Assembly (NCBI RefSeq): GCF_018918005.1
Contig: NZ_JAHLPR010000019.1
Span: 33,355 to 97,354, forward strand
Direction: 5' to 3'
Source: Paenibacillus sp. MSJ-34
GTDB taxonomy: Bacteria > Bacillota > Bacilli > Paenibacillales > Paenibacillaceae
DNA length: 64,000 bases
Shown: in pieces, positions 1 to 9,880 of the stretch
Layout of the letters: each line of letters starts with the position of its first letter
How positions within the stretch are numbered: position 1 is the first letter of the stretch
Position numbers and translations under genes: made by a program
The notes under the pieces: generated by a model
What the model was told of the DNA's origin: nothing
The model's input: the letters and a program-made list of their open reading frames with translations, nothing else
The model's database searches: none

Positions 1-26
1 GGAGCGCAATAAGCGGGGAAATGAAA

Positions 27-54
27 CAACCTGCCCGCGTAAACGGACAGGTTG
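27..54 (-). terminator. Terminator of the chemotaxis receptor gene
   Basis: A CAACCTG arm (27-33) pairs with CAGGTTG (48-54), with an inner CCG/CGG pairing. Read on the minus strand the hairpin is followed by a T-rich tract. It lies 17 bases beyond the stop codon of the chemotaxis receptor gene, which suits a Rho-independent terminator. Confidence 0.7.
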
Positions 55-70
55 CTTAGATCTTGTCTTC

Positions 71-2167
71 TTATAACGTGAAGCGCGCCAACGTTTCTTT
101 CAATTTCGCGGAAACGTCTTCGAGCTTGTTGGATAAATCCACCAGATTGCCGCTTACGCCGAGCTGTTCGTTGCTAAGCGATGCGACCTCTTCCGAAGTT
201 GCGGAAGACTCTTCGGCGACCGCGCTGACATTGCTCATCGCTTCGGCCAATACGACTTGGGCTTGATCCAGCTGCTGGATGGAATCGGTAGCAGAATCCA
301 ATTGCTGGATAAATCCGCCCATCTGCGTGCGTACCATCGAGAATATTTCATTCGCTTCTTTCACCGATTGAATTTGTTGATTGAAGATTGGGTATGCGTT
401 GGACAGCACGTTTACCGTATCTCCGATTTCCCGCTGGATCGTTTCGATCATTTCGCCGACGACGCCGATCGATTGTCTGGATTGTTCGGCGAGATTGCGA
501 ATTTCATCGGCTACGACCATAAAACCTTTGCCGGCCGCCCCTGCGCGCGACGCTTCAATCGTTGCGTTCAGCGACAAAATATTCGTTTGCTTCGAAATGT
601 TGTTCATCATATCCAAAATTTTGCGAATGGACTGCGTGCTTTCTTGCAGCGAGTCGACCTTTTCGACCATCGAACGGACCATTTCTTCCGTCAAGCTCGT
701 CTTCTCGGTGAGTTCTTCCATGTACCGGATACCATGTTCGCTCGATTGCTCCACCTTCGCCGCCGAGCTTCCCATTTCACCGTTCGCTTCAATAACCATT
801 TTCATTTGTTTGGCCATATTCATCGTCAAGTCATTGCCTTTTTCCGCTTCCACCGCCAAATTGGTCGCCCCGTTGGCGATCTCTTCCGTCGCCACCGCGA
901 TTTCCTTCGCCGAAATCGCCGTCTTCTTGGAAGCTTCGCTTAATTCCGACGCGGTATCCAAAACGGAACGGGCCGATTCATTCGTATGCTGCACCAAATT
1001 GGTGATCTGATCCATCATTTCGTTAAAGCCGGCCGACAGCTGGCCGATTTCGTCCTGCGATTTGCTCTTCGTCCGGACTGCCAAGTTGCCGCGCGCGCCT
1101 TCGTTCATCAAATTGCGCAATTGAACGAGCGGTCTGGCGATCATCCGGATCATCCATGCGCCGATCAATGCGGCGACCAATGTCACGATCAGCGCGGCGA
1201 CGATCGTCAATATGCGAATTTGCTGCGTTTTCTCCACCAGCTTCTCAACCGGGATCATGCCTACAAGCGACCAGTTTGCCGCTTTTAACCCGTTGAATAT
1301 AGCCAGCACTTCTTTGCCCGCGGCATCCTTCATATTTTCTCCGCCGTTTACAATCGCTCCGCTCTCGTCTTTCTTCAATTCGACTTCGGCGGCCTGTCCG
1401 ATATTTTCCGGAATATTCGAATAAACGACTTGGTTGTCCGCCGTCACGACTTGCAAGCTGCTGCCGTCGCCCAAGTTCAACGAACCGACTTGTCCGTCGA
1501 AAGCGGCCGTTTTCATTTCCAACATCAATACATGCGTCGCTTTGCCGGAACCGGTATTTTTGACGAGCCGCGCCAAACCGAACGAAGCCTGCCCTTGGTG
1601 CGTAGCGATTCCGTTGCTTTGGGACGGAATGAATACAGGTCTGCCCTCGCTATCGATCGTTTGCTGGAACCAGGGCTCTTTTTTCAACTGTTCGATCTCC
1701 GTGCTCGATCCGTTGGAAGAATAGAACTTCCCTTTTTCTTCAACGGGTATCAAGGTCGCGCCGAGAAGCGTATTGTTGCCCAGCGTCGTGCGCTGCAAAA
1801 TTTCTTCGATTTTTTGCGAATTGATCAATTTCTCGTAATCGGAAATATGTTGGCTGGAGCTTTCGGTGATCGCTTTCTGAAGATCGTTGTTCATCAAAAT
1901 CGACAACGTAATGTCGACGTAATTTTGCAACATAAAATCGATTTTTTCCGACGCTTGCACGATCGTTTGAAAATGCGCTTCGGAAGCCTGTTCTTTAATA
2001 ATCGATTTCGCCTGACTATAGGAATATAGTCCGAGTGCAAGCACAAATACCAAGCTGCTTACAAAAAAGATTAAAAAAAGCTTCACTCCTATCGATTTGA
2101 ACGGATTGATTTGAATTTTGCCACCTAATTCTTTCAGTGTTTTGAGCTGTAGACCCACAGTTGACAC
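71..2167 (-). CDS. Methyl-accepting chemotaxis protein
   Basis: This is a membrane chemoreceptor that would signal to CheA/CheW. After a short N-terminal tail there is a membrane segment beginning at GVKLFLIFFV, then an extracellular sensor region of about 260 residues of the Cache type, a second membrane segment (ILTIVAALIVTLVAALIGAW), a HAMP domain and a long coiled-coil signalling domain. The conserved signalling tip is present (QTNILSLNATIEASRAG, then VVADEIRNLAEQS). The open frame extends to 2260, but I place the start at GTG 2167 behind a TAGGGTG-type ribosome binding site, giving 698 residues; the longer N-terminus is uncharacteristic. The ligand cannot be told from sequence. It is a single gene with its own terminator and lies downstream of the trhP operon terminator. 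Confidence 0.9.
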   Translation of the reverse strand: MSTVGLQLKTLKELGGKIQINPFKSIGVKLFLIFFVSSLVFVLALGLYSYSQAKSIIKEQASEAHFQTIVQASEKIDFMLQNYVDITLSILMNNDLQKAITESSSQHISDYEKLINSQKIEEILQRTTLGNNTLLGATLIPVEEKGKFYSSNGSSTEIEQLKKEPWFQQTIDSEGRPVFIPSQSNGIATHQGQASFGLARLVKNTGSGKATHVLMLEMKTAAFDGQVGSLNLGDGSSLQVVTADNQVVYSNIPENIGQAAEVELKKDESGAIVNGGENMKDAAGKEVLAIFNGLKAANWSLVGMIPVEKLVEKTQQIRILTIVAALIVTLVAALIGAWMIRMIARPLVQLRNLMNEGARGNLAVRTKSKSQDEIGQLSAGFNEMMDQITNLVQHTNESARSVLDTASELSEASKKTAISAKEIAVATEEIANGATNLAVEAEKGNDLTMNMAKQMKMVIEANGEMGSSAAKVEQSSEHGIRYMEELTEKTSLTEEMVRSMVEKVDSLQESTQSIRKILDMMNNISKQTNILSLNATIEASRAGAAGKGFMVVADEIRNLAEQSRQSIGVVGEMIETIQREIGDTVNVLSNAYPIFNQQIQSVKEANEIFSMVRTQMGGFIQQLDSATDSIQQLDQAQVVLAEAMSNVSAVAEESSATSEEVASLSNEQLGVSGNLVDLSNKLEDVSAKLKETLARFTL

Positions 2168-2265
2168 CACCCTATTTATTTTAAAAAAAGAATCGAAGCT
2201 TCTCCATACACTACTTATGTATCGGCATAATGATCCAAAATGTTTATGCGTTTCTCGCAAAAAAA

Positions 2266-2308
2266 CAAAAAAAATGAACCGCCCGAACTATTTTTCGGGG
2301 GGTTCATT
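2266..2308 (-). terminator. Strong terminator closing the mltG-trhP1-trhP2 transcript
   Basis: AATGAACC (2273-2280) pairs with GGTTCATT (2301-2308), and the stem continues inward with CCCGAA/TTCGGG. On the minus strand it is followed by eight T residues. It sits 10 bases after the trhP2 stop. Confidence 0.9.
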
Positions 2309-2317
2309 CCTGATCGG

Positions 2318-3631
2318 CTATATTTTTTTGCGCATCATGTCGAACGGACGGACGGGCTGATTCACCTTAATCCGCACCCGTTGCAGCGGGTGGCGCGCCG
2401 CATCGAGCGGATTGCCGTCCTCGTCCCATATCGCTTCCACCGTTTGTTTGAAGAATGTGCCGTTCGGCCCAAAAAATTCGATCTCTTGACCCGGTTTGAA
2501 ATGATTGCGCTGCTCGATGACGGCTATGCCTGTCTCCGCGTCGTATTGCTGGACGAGACCCGCAAAATCGTACGGCGCCGCCTTCGATTCCGGCTCGTAA
2601 ATATGATCTTCGTGTCCCGGCGTATCGTAGAAAAATCCGGAATTTAACGGACGGTTCGCCGCTTTATTAATCTCATCGATCCACTCGGGCTTTAAGCGGT
2701 AGCGAGCCGGATCGGCCATATACGAATCGATCGCCTGCCGGTACACATTGACGACTGTAGCGACATAATGAATCGACTTCATTCTGCCTTCGATTTTGAA
2801 ACTGTCGATGCCGGCTTCGATCAAATCCGGAATATGCTCGATCATGCATAAATCTTTGGAACCCATCGTAAACCGGTTGTCTTCGGGCTCAAAAAGAGGC
2901 AGTTGCGTAACCCCGATCCGATAGCGATCCGGGCCGGACGAACCGTCGGCCGCGCCGGGTCGATCGTCCTCGAACAAATCGTACTTCCAGCGGCAAGACT
3001 GGCAGCATCCTCCCCGATTCGAATCCCGGTCGGTGAAATGGTTCGACAACACGCATCGTCCCGAATAAGAAGAGCACATCGCCCCATGAATGAAAGCTTC
3101 GATCTCAATATCGACATGACGTTTTATTTCGGCGATATCTTCAAGGCTTGCCTCCCGCGCCAATACGACACGCGGGGCCCCTTCATCCTTCCAGAATTGA
3201 ACCGCCTGCCAGTTCATCGTCGATTGCTGCGTGCTGATATGAACTTCCAAATCCGGGGCGACGCGCTGCGCCGTTTCGATAATAACCGGATCCGCGGCGA
3301 TGATGGCGGCAATGCCGACATCGGACAAATTCCGCAAATATTGTTCCAATCCTTCGATATCTTCATTATGGGCGTATATATTCGTCGCTACGAACACTTT
3401 GGCTCCGTATTTGCGCGCAAATTCAACCCCTTCGCGCATTTCCTCGAAGCTGAAATTGTCGGCGTTGGAACGAAGGCCGTATTGCCGCCCGCCGATATAT
3501 ACGGCATCCGCTCCGTAATGAACGGCGAATTTCAGCTTTTCCAAATTTCCCGCCGGAGCCAGCAGTTCGGGTTTGTCGAGGCGGTATCTTTGTCCTTTAA
3601 ATTTCGGCTTTGCCACAGTAGTTGCAGACAT
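2318..3631 (-). CDS. trhP2: U32 family tRNA uridine hydroxylation protein (TrhP2/YrrO-like)
   Basis: This is a U32-family protein of the YegQ/YrrO type, required for prephenate-dependent hydroxylation of U34 in a subset of tRNAs (ho5U). It opens with the family signature KPELLAPAGNLEKLKFA and carries the conserved cysteine cluster CSSYSGRC...GGCCQSC thought to bind an iron-sulfur centre. The frame runs upstream to 3766, but ATG 3631 has an AGGAGGTG site 7 bases before it, giving 437 residues. It follows trhP1 by 16 bases and is the last gene before a strong terminator. Older annotations call this family peptidase U32 or collagenase-like; the RNA-modification role comes from studies of E. coli and B. 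subtilis homologues. Confidence 0.88.
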   Translation of the reverse strand: MSATTVAKPKFKGQRYRLDKPELLAPAGNLEKLKFAVHYGADAVYIGGRQYGLRSNADNFSFEEMREGVEFARKYGAKVFVATNIYAHNEDIEGLEQYLRNLSDVGIAAIIAADPVIIETAQRVAPDLEVHISTQQSTMNWQAVQFWKDEGAPRVVLAREASLEDIAEIKRHVDIEIEAFIHGAMCSSYSGRCVLSNHFTDRDSNRGGCCQSCRWKYDLFEDDRPGAADGSSGPDRYRIGVTQLPLFEPEDNRFTMGSKDLCMIEHIPDLIEAGIDSFKIEGRMKSIHYVATVVNVYRQAIDSYMADPARYRLKPEWIDEINKAANRPLNSGFFYDTPGHEDHIYEPESKAAPYDFAGLVQQYDAETGIAVIEQRNHFKPGQEIEFFGPNGTFFKQTVEAIWDEDGNPLDAARHPLQRVRIKVNQPVRPFDMMRKKI

Positions 3632-3647
3632 GTACGGCACCTCCTGA

Positions 3648-4592
3648 TTAATATACTTGTTCCTTGTAGAAAAATCCGTAAGAAAGCTCGCGTTCCGGGT
3701 CCTGCAGCTTTTCGATGGCTGCAAGCCATGCCGGATCGAAGCGGTAACCGGCCGGATCCGCCGCATACGCGTCGATCGCCTGCCGGTATGCGCGCACCGC
3801 GGTTTCGTTATAAACCGTCGATTTTAACAATCCTTCGATTTTAAAACTGTCGATGCCGCCTTCCATCAATTCATGCAGATTTTCCAGCATGCATAGATCT
3901 TCCGAACTCATGATATGCGTACCGTTCTCGTCTTCGAACACCGGATATTTCTCGTCTTGCCGTTCCGCCTCGATCAGGAACAAGCCGCGGTCCATGCCCC
4001 GATTGGCACTTGCGCCGCCGGCTTCCCCCGCGCCCCGGTGTTCCATATAGCTTCCCACCAAATTGCGTTTCGAGTGGTAAATATTCGTCATGCCGTGCAC
4101 TTGCACCTGAACTTCCATGTCGGGCAGCTGCGATTTCGCTTCAAGCACCTGCTCCATGTTCAATTCGCGCGCCAAGACGACGCGCGACGCTCCCCTTCTG
4201 CCCCAAAATTTGGCCGTTGCGTAATTGGTGGAAGTCATTTCCGCATTCCAATGCAGCTTCACGTTCGGCGCGGTTTGCTTTGCCGCCGTCAGAACCGCCG
4301 GATCGCCGAATTGGATCGCATCGACGCCCGCATCCGCAAGCTGAGCCAAATAGGCGGGCAATTCGTTTAAGACGTTATTGCTCATAATATTGTTAACCGC
4401 TGCAACGATTTTCGCCCCGTGGGCATGCGCTTCGCGAACCGCTTCGCGAATTTGCTCCGGCTTGAACTCGCCGGCCAGCCGCAAGCCGTATTTCGCTTCG
4501 CCGATCATAACGGCGTCGGCGCCGGCGCGAATCATTGCCGCAACTTCGGCAAGCGAGCCGGCCGTTGTCAGCAGCTCGGGTTTAGTTACCAT
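3648..4592 (-). CDS. trhP1: U32 family tRNA uridine hydroxylation protein (TrhP1/YrrN-like)
   Basis: This is the shorter U32 paralogue (314 residues) that pairs with trhP2 in Firmicutes; both are thought to act together in ho5U34 formation. It shares the fold signature (KPELLTTAGSLAEVAAMIRAG) and the closing IDSFKIEGLLKS block but lacks the four-cysteine cluster of trhP2. The frame can begin at GTG 4604, but ATG 4592 is preceded by GGAAGGTGA at good spacing, so I prefer it. It lies 35 bases after mltG and 16 before trhP2. In B. subtilis a tRNA methyltransferase gene (trmR/yrrM) sits between mltG and yrrN; it is absent here. Confidence 0.85.
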   Translation of the reverse strand: MVTKPELLTTAGSLAEVAAMIRAGADAVMIGEAKYGLRLAGEFKPEQIREAVREAHAHGAKIVAAVNNIMSNNVLNELPAYLAQLADAGVDAIQFGDPAVLTAAKQTAPNVKLHWNAEMTSTNYATAKFWGRRGASRVVLARELNMEQVLEAKSQLPDMEVQVQVHGMTNIYHSKRNLVGSYMEHRGAGEAGGASANRGMDRGLFLIEAERQDEKYPVFEDENGTHIMSSEDLCMLENLHELMEGGIDSFKIEGLLKSTVYNETAVRAYRQAIDAYAADPAGYRFDPAWLAAIEKLQDPERELSYGFFYKEQVY

Positions 4593-4627
4593 GTCGACAT
4601 TCACCTTCCGTCTCTAGCTCGGCCGCT

Positions 4628-5722
4628 TTATTTTGCCGATTTCTTACTTTTTTGAATGTTTCTTAAATGCTCTTTATACGTTTTGGCAAACAAATGTTTG
4701 TGCGTGCCGTCTTTTTTCGTCACATAATACAAATAGTCGGACGGTTCCGGATCGAGCGCCGCTTGGATGGATGCCAGGCTCGGGCTCGAAATCGGTCCGG
4801 GCGGCAAGCCTTCATGCAAATACGTATTGTACGGGCTCTCGATTTTCAAGTCTTTGTTCAGCAGTCTCTCTTTCTGCTGATCGAACAAGTATTGCACCGT
4901 CGCGTCGATTTGCAGCATCATTCCTTTGTTCAAGCGATTGTATATGACGCCGGCTACCAGCGCCCTTTCCTCGTCGACGACCACTTCGCGTTCGATCAAA
5001 GACGCGATCGTCATTAACTGATGAAAATCGACGTTAAGCGCGGCCAGTTTCTGCTCCCAATCGGCGGGCAACTCCTTCTCCAGCCTTTTGTCCAGCTCTT
5101 GCAGCATGCGGTTGATCATATCGGCTTCCGTGCTGCCTTTCTTGAACTCGTACGTTTCCGGGAATAAATAGCCTTCCAGCCTATGCCGCAACCCGTCGTC
5201 GTCCGGAATGAATTTGGCAAATTTGCCCTCCGCCGGCTGCGGATCGTCGGCGAGCCGCAGAAACGTCTCCCGGTCCACGAATCCTTCCTGGCTTAATTTG
5301 TCGGCCATTTGCGCGATCGTGAACCCTTCAGGAATCGTAAAACGGATCATTTCGTCGGGAATGACGTCTCCGGCGTTCAACTTCGCGATGATATCGTCGT
5401 ATGTCATCCCCGGCTTCATCGCGTAAGGTCCCGCCTTAAATTTCGAGCCTTCTTTTTTATATTTCAAATAATATTGAAAAAAAGTGCCGTTTCTAATAAT
5501 CCCGTTTTGCTCGAGCAAATCGGCAATTTGGGCCGGCCTCATTCCCGAATCGACCGTAATCTTCAATTCCTGCCCGCTGGCGGCGGCCGGCTGCATTCCG
5601 TACCAAACATAGCCGACGGCTCCTCCGGCCAACAGTACGATCGCAAGCAATAAACCGAATACAATTTTCAACAATTTCCCCACGTTGCCCTGTTCCCCTC
5701 CCATACCAAAAAGAGCGGACAT
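4628..5722 (-). CDS. mltG: Endolytic transglycosylase MltG (YceG-like)
   Basis: This is a membrane-anchored lytic transglycosylase that cuts nascent peptidoglycan strands and so sets glycan length. A single membrane segment spans about residues 16-41, followed by a small LysM-like region and the YceG catalytic domain. The catalytic glutamate is the E of the ASLIER motif (about residue 244), followed by GVIYNRL and the substrate-site block SPYNTYLHEGLPPGPISSP. At 364 residues it is of normal length. ATG 5722 is preceded by AGGGCGG. It is in the ruvX-DUF1292-mltG-trhP order seen in B. subtilis (yrrK-yrzB-yrrL). Confidence 0.93.
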   Translation of the reverse strand: MSALFGMGGEQGNVGKLLKIVFGLLLAIVLLAGGAVGYVWYGMQPAAASGQELKITVDSGMRPAQIADLLEQNGIIRNGTFFQYYLKYKKEGSKFKAGPYAMKPGMTYDDIIAKLNAGDVIPDEMIRFTIPEGFTIAQMADKLSQEGFVDRETFLRLADDPQPAEGKFAKFIPDDDGLRHRLEGYLFPETYEFKKGSTEADMINRMLQELDKRLEKELPADWEQKLAALNVDFHQLMTIASLIEREVVVDEERALVAGVIYNRLNKGMMLQIDATVQYLFDQQKERLLNKDLKIESPYNTYLHEGLPPGPISSPSLASIQAALDPEPSDYLYYVTKKDGTHKHLFAKTYKEHLRNIQKSKKSAK

Positions 5723-5772
5723 CGCCGCCCTTTTCGTTCCTAACCGCTATTCAAATGTCGGTGCCGGTTGGA

Positions 5773-6090
5773 TTAAGGTTCATCCATCGCATCGGGAAGG
5801 TTAAGTTCGTCGAACAGTTCCGCCACGTTCTCCCATTCTTCGTCATCTTCGATCGTTTCCAATTCCGGATGACCGTCCTGCGATATCGTAATGCGAAAAA
5901 ACTCGACCTCGCCCTCCTTGCTCATGGCTTCCGATTGAAGGACGGCATATCCTTGCGTCCCGAGTTGAAACTCTTTCAATATGCGATATACTTCACCGTC
6001 TCCGTCTTCGCCGGTCAATTCGACATAGCTTCCAAAAGTCTCAAACAGCCGGTTCGTATACACGATATCCTTCGCTTCGAAATAGCTCAT
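5773..6090 (-). CDS. DUF1292 family protein (second copy)
   Basis: This is a small acidic protein of 105 residues in the DUF1292 family (B. subtilis YrzB and relatives); its function is unknown. It shows the family pattern of alternating strands (YVELTGEDGDGEVYRILKEFQL...GYAVLQ) ending in the EDDEEWENVAELFDEL block. It starts 3 bases after the stop of the upstream DUF1292 gene and the two C-termini align, so the pair looks like a tandem duplication that has diverged. Confidence 0.8.
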   Translation of the reverse strand: MSYFEAKDIVYTNRLFETFGSYVELTGEDGDGEVYRILKEFQLGTQGYAVLQSEAMSKEGEVEFFRITISQDGHPELETIEDDEEWENVAELFDELNLPDAMDEP

Positions 6091-6093
6091 TTG

Positions 6094-6393
6094 TTAATTC
6101 TCCTCATCCAGTTCGCCGATTAACGTATTAAACGTCTCCTCAACGATTTGCCATTCTTCTTCATCATCGATAATGTACAGTTTCAAGTCGTCTCCATCTT
6201 CTTCATAACGGAACGCGTATACCTCGTCCGACTCGTCGTCGTCCGATTCTACGGGAACGACCATCATATATTTGTGATCGGAACCGTCCACTTCAAACTT
6301 CATGATGACTTCGAATTCTTCTTCATTCCCTTCATCGTCAGGGATATAAATAATTTCCGGTTCTTCCATCTGTATTTCTTTGTCCTTTGCCAT
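6094..6393 (-). CDS. yrzB: DUF1292 family protein (YrzB-like)
   Basis: This 99-residue, very acidic protein is the positional and sequence match to B. subtilis YrzB, between ruvX and mltG. The DUF1292 core is visible (FEVIMKFEVDGSDHKYMMVVP, then VYAFRYEEDGDDLKLYII and DDEEEWQIVEETFNTLI). No enzymatic motif is seen. It ends 3 bases before a second DUF1292 gene. The operon position suggests a link to the conserved alaS-ireB-ruvX unit, but no role is established. Confidence 0.83.
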   Translation of the reverse strand: MAKDKEIQMEEPEIIYIPDDEGNEEEFEVIMKFEVDGSDHKYMMVVPVESDDDESDEVYAFRYEEDGDDLKLYIIDDEEEWQIVEETFNTLIGELDEEN

Positions 6394-6405
6394 CGTTCAT
6401 CACCC

Positions 6406-6825
6406 TCACCTTTTTGATTTAGAATCTAAAAAATTTTGCAAAATCAAAGTTGCCGCCATTTTATCAACGACTTGCTTTCTTTTCTTTCGGCTCACATCCG
6501 CATCGATCAAAATACGCTGCGCCGATACCGTCGACAATCTCTCATCCCAAAGGTGAACAGGTAAATTCAATTCCGTTTGCAAAGATTGTGCAAATGCCAT
6601 ACAAATTTCGCCACGGGAGCCGATCGTGCCATTCATGTTCTTCGGCAACCCCACCACAATTTCGGTCACTTCATGCGCTTCAATCAACTCCGAAATGCGG
6701 CGGAAATCGTCCGCTTCGCTTCTGCGTTCGATGACCTCGATCCCTTGCGCGGTCCAACCGAATGCGTCGCTAATCGCGACGCCGATCCTGCGATCCCCAT
6801 AGTCCAAGCCGAGAATTCTCATCAT
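6406..6825 (-). CDS. ruvX: RuvX/YqgF RNase H-like nuclease (pre-16S rRNA maturation)
   Basis: This RNase H-fold nuclease, annotated variously as Holliday junction resolvase RuvX and as pre-16S rRNA nuclease YqgF, has 139 residues, the usual size. The first acidic residue lies in LGLDYGDRRIGVAISD, followed by VVGLPKNMNGT, the DERLST motif and the C-terminal VDKMAATLILQNFLD helix. Two adjacent ATG codons begin the gene, with AGGAG upstream. It lies 14 bases after ireB, an arrangement conserved across Firmicutes. Confidence 0.93.
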   Translation of the reverse strand: MMRILGLDYGDRRIGVAISDAFGWTAQGIEVIERRSEADDFRRISELIEAHEVTEIVVGLPKNMNGTIGSRGEICMAFAQSLQTELNLPVHLWDERLSTVSAQRILIDADVSRKKRKQVVDKMAATLILQNFLDSKSKR

Positions 6826-6839
6826 CCGTTAAACTCCTG

Positions 6840-7100
6840 TTACCGATGTTGGCTTAAGTAAAACCGCACCAATTCTTCAATCAGTTCGTCCCTTTCCTTC
6901 TTGCGGACCAAACTTCGTGCGTTGTTATGACGCGGAATATAAGCGGGGTCTCCGGATATCAAGTAACCGACGATTTGGTTGATCGGATTGTATTCCTTTT
7001 CCACCAATGCGTCGTAAACGTTTAGGAGAATTTCCTGCGAAGAATATTCCTCCTCTTCCGCTTTTACGTTAAATTTCACCGTTTTATCCATCGATTCCAT
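6840..7100 (-). CDS. ireB: IreB family regulatory phosphoprotein
   Basis: This is an 86-residue protein of the IreB/YrzL (DUF965) family. In Enterococcus IreB is phosphorylated by the PASTA kinase IreK and tunes cephalosporin resistance; the role here is inferred. It has the family start [11 protein letters not shown] and the signature [19 protein letters not shown] followed by [20 protein letters not shown]. The open frame reaches GTG 7112, but ATG 7100 fits the family N-terminus and has GAGGTGG at proper spacing. It lies between alaS and ruvX, the conserved place. Confidence 0.9.
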   Translation of the reverse strand: MESMDKTVKFNVKAEEEEYSSQEILLNVYDALVEKEYNPINQIVGYLISGDPAYIPRHNNARSLVRKKERDELIEELVRFYLSQHR

Positions 7101-7188
7101 CGCCAACACCACCTCGCTTTTGTCAAAGCTTTTATTCTATCATAACACATTCGCAGCGTAAGAAGGAAATATAACGGGCAAATTTTTG

Positions 7189-9822
7189 CTATTCCCCTGC
7201 AATCTGTCTGCGAACCAGTTGTTCCGATAATGTCAACGCTTCGCCAAGCTTGGACGGATCTTTCCCGCCCGCTTGCGCCATATCCGGACGCCCTCCGCCA
7301 CCGCCGCCGCAGACGGCGGCGATTTCTTTAATGAGTTTGCCGGCGTGGAATCCTTTGCTTACAAGCTCCGGGGACACGGATACGACAAAGTTCACTTTAT
7401 CCTCCTGAGCTGCGCCAAGCACCAGAATTGCCGAATCGATCTTTCCTTTCAATTCATCGGCAACCGTGCGCAAAGCGTCCATGCCGCTCGCATTGACCTC
7501 TGCCGCCAGCAGGCCGACGCCGCCGAGATCGATTAATTTGTCGGTCAGTTGTCCGGCTTCGATGCTGCTTAGTTTTGCTTGCAAGGACTCGTTTTCTCTT
7601 GCCATCTCTTTCATTTGCGCATAGATCGCTTCGATGCGCTTCGGCACTTCCGTTATATTGGACTTCAGCAATTGAGCGGATTGTTTCAACAACTCCAATT
7701 GCCCTTCCATGTAGCGGTAAGCATGGCGTCCGGTCAACGCCTCGATCCGTCGTACTCCGGAGCCGATGCCGCTCTCGCTTGTCAGTTTGAACAACCCGAT
7801 TTGCGATGTGTTGTCCACATGGCATCCGCCGCATAGTTCGATGCTGTATCCGCCGACTTGCACGACGCGCACGATATCGCCGTATTTTTCGCCGAACAAC
7901 GCCATCGCGCCCATCGCCTTCGCTTCCGCAATCGGCTTATGCTCGATGACTAGCGGCGTCCCTTTCCAGATTTGCTCGTTGACCCGCCGTTCGATATCCG
8001 CCAGTTCATCCGCCGTAATGCTGCCAAAATGCGAGAAATCGAAACGGAGACGTTCGGCTTCCACGAGCGAACCCGCCTGGTTGACATGGTCGCCCAGCAC
8101 TTCCTTGAGCGCTTTATGAAGCAAGTGGGTCGCCGTATGATTTTTAATAATATCTTCGCGGGCCGGTCTGTTCACCGCCGCCCGAACGGTATCCCCGACA
8201 CGGAAGGAGCCGGATTCGACCGTCACTTGATGGACATGTTGGCCGTGAGGCGCTTTGAAAAGACCTTCCACTCTGGCCAGCGCGCTTCCATGGCCGATTG
8301 TGCCCGTATCGCTGACTTGTCCGCCGCTTTCGGCATAGAACGGGGTACGGTCCAAAATCAATTGGCAGGCATCTCCCGCTTCCACGCTTTCCGCGAACGA
8401 ATCGCCCACAACCAATGCGATAATCCGGGCTTCAATCTCCAATTCATTATAACCAACAAATTCACTTTTAGACGTAAAGTCGGACAGGACGCCGCCCTGC
8501 ACCTTCATGCTCTCCGATTCATGGCGCGCGGAGCGGGCGCGGTCCCTCTGTTCCTGCATCGCCGCATCGAAGCCGGCGCGATCGACCGTAAGGCCGTGTT
8601 CCGCCGCGTAATCCTCCGTCAAGTCGAACGGGAATCCGTACGTATCGTACAATTTAAACGCGTCGGCGCCGCTTATTTCGCTCTTGCCTTCGCTGCGCGC
8701 TTCATTGCCGAGCTCCTCCAAGATGGCCAAGCCGTCCGACAACGTTTCATGGAAACGCTCCTCCTCGGTACGGATCACTTTTTCGATAAATTCGCGTTTT
8801 TGGACGACTTCGGGATAGTACACGCCCATCGCGTCTCCGACGACAGAGGTTAACTGATAAAGGAACGGCTTGTCGATGCCGATCAATTTGCCGTAGCGTA
8901 CCGCGCGGCGCAGCAAACGGCGAATAATATAACCTCTGCCTTCATTCGATGGCAGCACGCCGTCGCCGACCGAGAATACGACGGTACGGATATGGTCGGC
9001 AATGACTTTCAACGCGACGTCAAAGTCGGCATTTTCTTTGTAGCGTACGCCGGCGATCCGGCATGTCGCCTGAATCATCGGCTGGAATAAATCGGTGTCG
9101 AAATTGGAATCTACATTTTGCAAAATAGAAGCAAAACGCTCCAATCCCGCCCCGGTATCGATATTTTTGTTGGGAAGCGGCGTAAAGCTGCCGTCTTTAT
9201 TATGGTTGAATTGCGAGAACACAAGATTCCACACTTCCAGGAAGCGTTCGTTCTCGCCGCCCGGCACGCATTCCGGATCGGAAAGATCGCCGTAAGCGTC
9301 GCCTCGATCGTAGAATATTTCGGTGCACGGGCCGCACGGGCCCTCCCCGATATCCCAGAAATTGTCTTCCAACTTATAAATGCGCTCCGCAGGCAATCCG
9401 ATCTTCTCATTCCAGAGCCGGAACGCTTCTTCGTCATCCGGATAGACCGTTACCGACAGCTTCTCCGGATCGAAACCGATCCACTTTGGGTCGGTCAAAA
9501 ATTCCCATGCCCACGTAATCGCTTCTTCCTTGAAATAATCGCCGATCGAGAAATTGCCCAGCATTTCAAAAAACGTATGATGGCGGCGCGTTTTGCCGAC
9601 ATTCTCGATATCGTTGGTACGTATGCATTTTTGCGAGTTGGCAATCCGCGGATTGTCCGGCTTGACGCGGCCGTCGAAGTAAGGCTTCAACGGCGCCATT
9701 CCCGCGTTAATCCATAGCAATGACGGATCGTTATGCGGTACAAGGGAAGCGCTTGGTTCAATTTTATGGCCTTTGCCTGCGAAAAAGTCCAGCCATTTCG
9801 AGCGAATTTCACTAGCTTTCAT
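7189..9822 (-). CDS. alaS: Alanyl-tRNA synthetase
   Basis: This charges tRNA-Ala. It is 877 residues, full length: the class II catalytic core at the N-terminus (from [20 protein letters not shown]), the editing domain with zinc-type HTATHLLH and CGGCH ligand motifs, and the C-terminal DHHA1/C-Ala domain ending in [15 protein letters not shown] start it at ATG 9822, with GGAGG 8 bases before, rather than the open-frame start 15 bases upstream. Its leader holds a T-box and a near-consensus sigma-A promoter, so expression should respond to uncharged tRNA-Ala. Confidence 0.97.
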   Translation of the reverse strand: MKASEIRSKWLDFFAGKGHKIEPSASLVPHNDPSLLWINAGMAPLKPYFDGRVKPDNPRIANSQKCIRTNDIENVGKTRRHHTFFEMLGNFSIGDYFKEEAITWAWEFLTDPKWIGFDPEKLSVTVYPDDEEAFRLWNEKIGLPAERIYKLEDNFWDIGEGPCGPCTEIFYDRGDAYGDLSDPECVPGGENERFLEVWNLVFSQFNHNKDGSFTPLPNKNIDTGAGLERFASILQNVDSNFDTDLFQPMIQATCRIAGVRYKENADFDVALKVIADHIRTVVFSVGDGVLPSNEGRGYIIRRLLRRAVRYGKLIGIDKPFLYQLTSVVGDAMGVYYPEVVQKREFIEKVIRTEEERFHETLSDGLAILEELGNEARSEGKSEISGADAFKLYDTYGFPFDLTEDYAAEHGLTVDRAGFDAAMQEQRDRARSARHESESMKVQGGVLSDFTSKSEFVGYNELEIEARIIALVVGDSFAESVEAGDACQLILDRTPFYAESGGQVSDTGTIGHGSALARVEGLFKAPHGQHVHQVTVESGSFRVGDTVRAAVNRPAREDIIKNHTATHLLHKALKEVLGDHVNQAGSLVEAERLRFDFSHFGSITADELADIERRVNEQIWKGTPLVIEHKPIAEAKAMGAMALFGEKYGDIVRVVQVGGYSIELCGGCHVDNTSQIGLFKLTSESGIGSGVRRIEALTGRHAYRYMEGQLELLKQSAQLLKSNITEVPKRIEAIYAQMKEMARENESLQAKLSSIEAGQLTDKLIDLGGVGLLAAEVNASGMDALRTVADELKGKIDSAILVLGAAQEDKVNFVVSVSPELVSKGFHAGKLIKEIAAVCGGGGGGRPDMAQAGGKDPSKLGEALTLSEQLVRRQIAGE

Positions 9823-9880
9823 CGTAATTGCCTCCAATTAGTTCAAATGAAATAGAATAAACTTTTGAACAACCTCTTCA

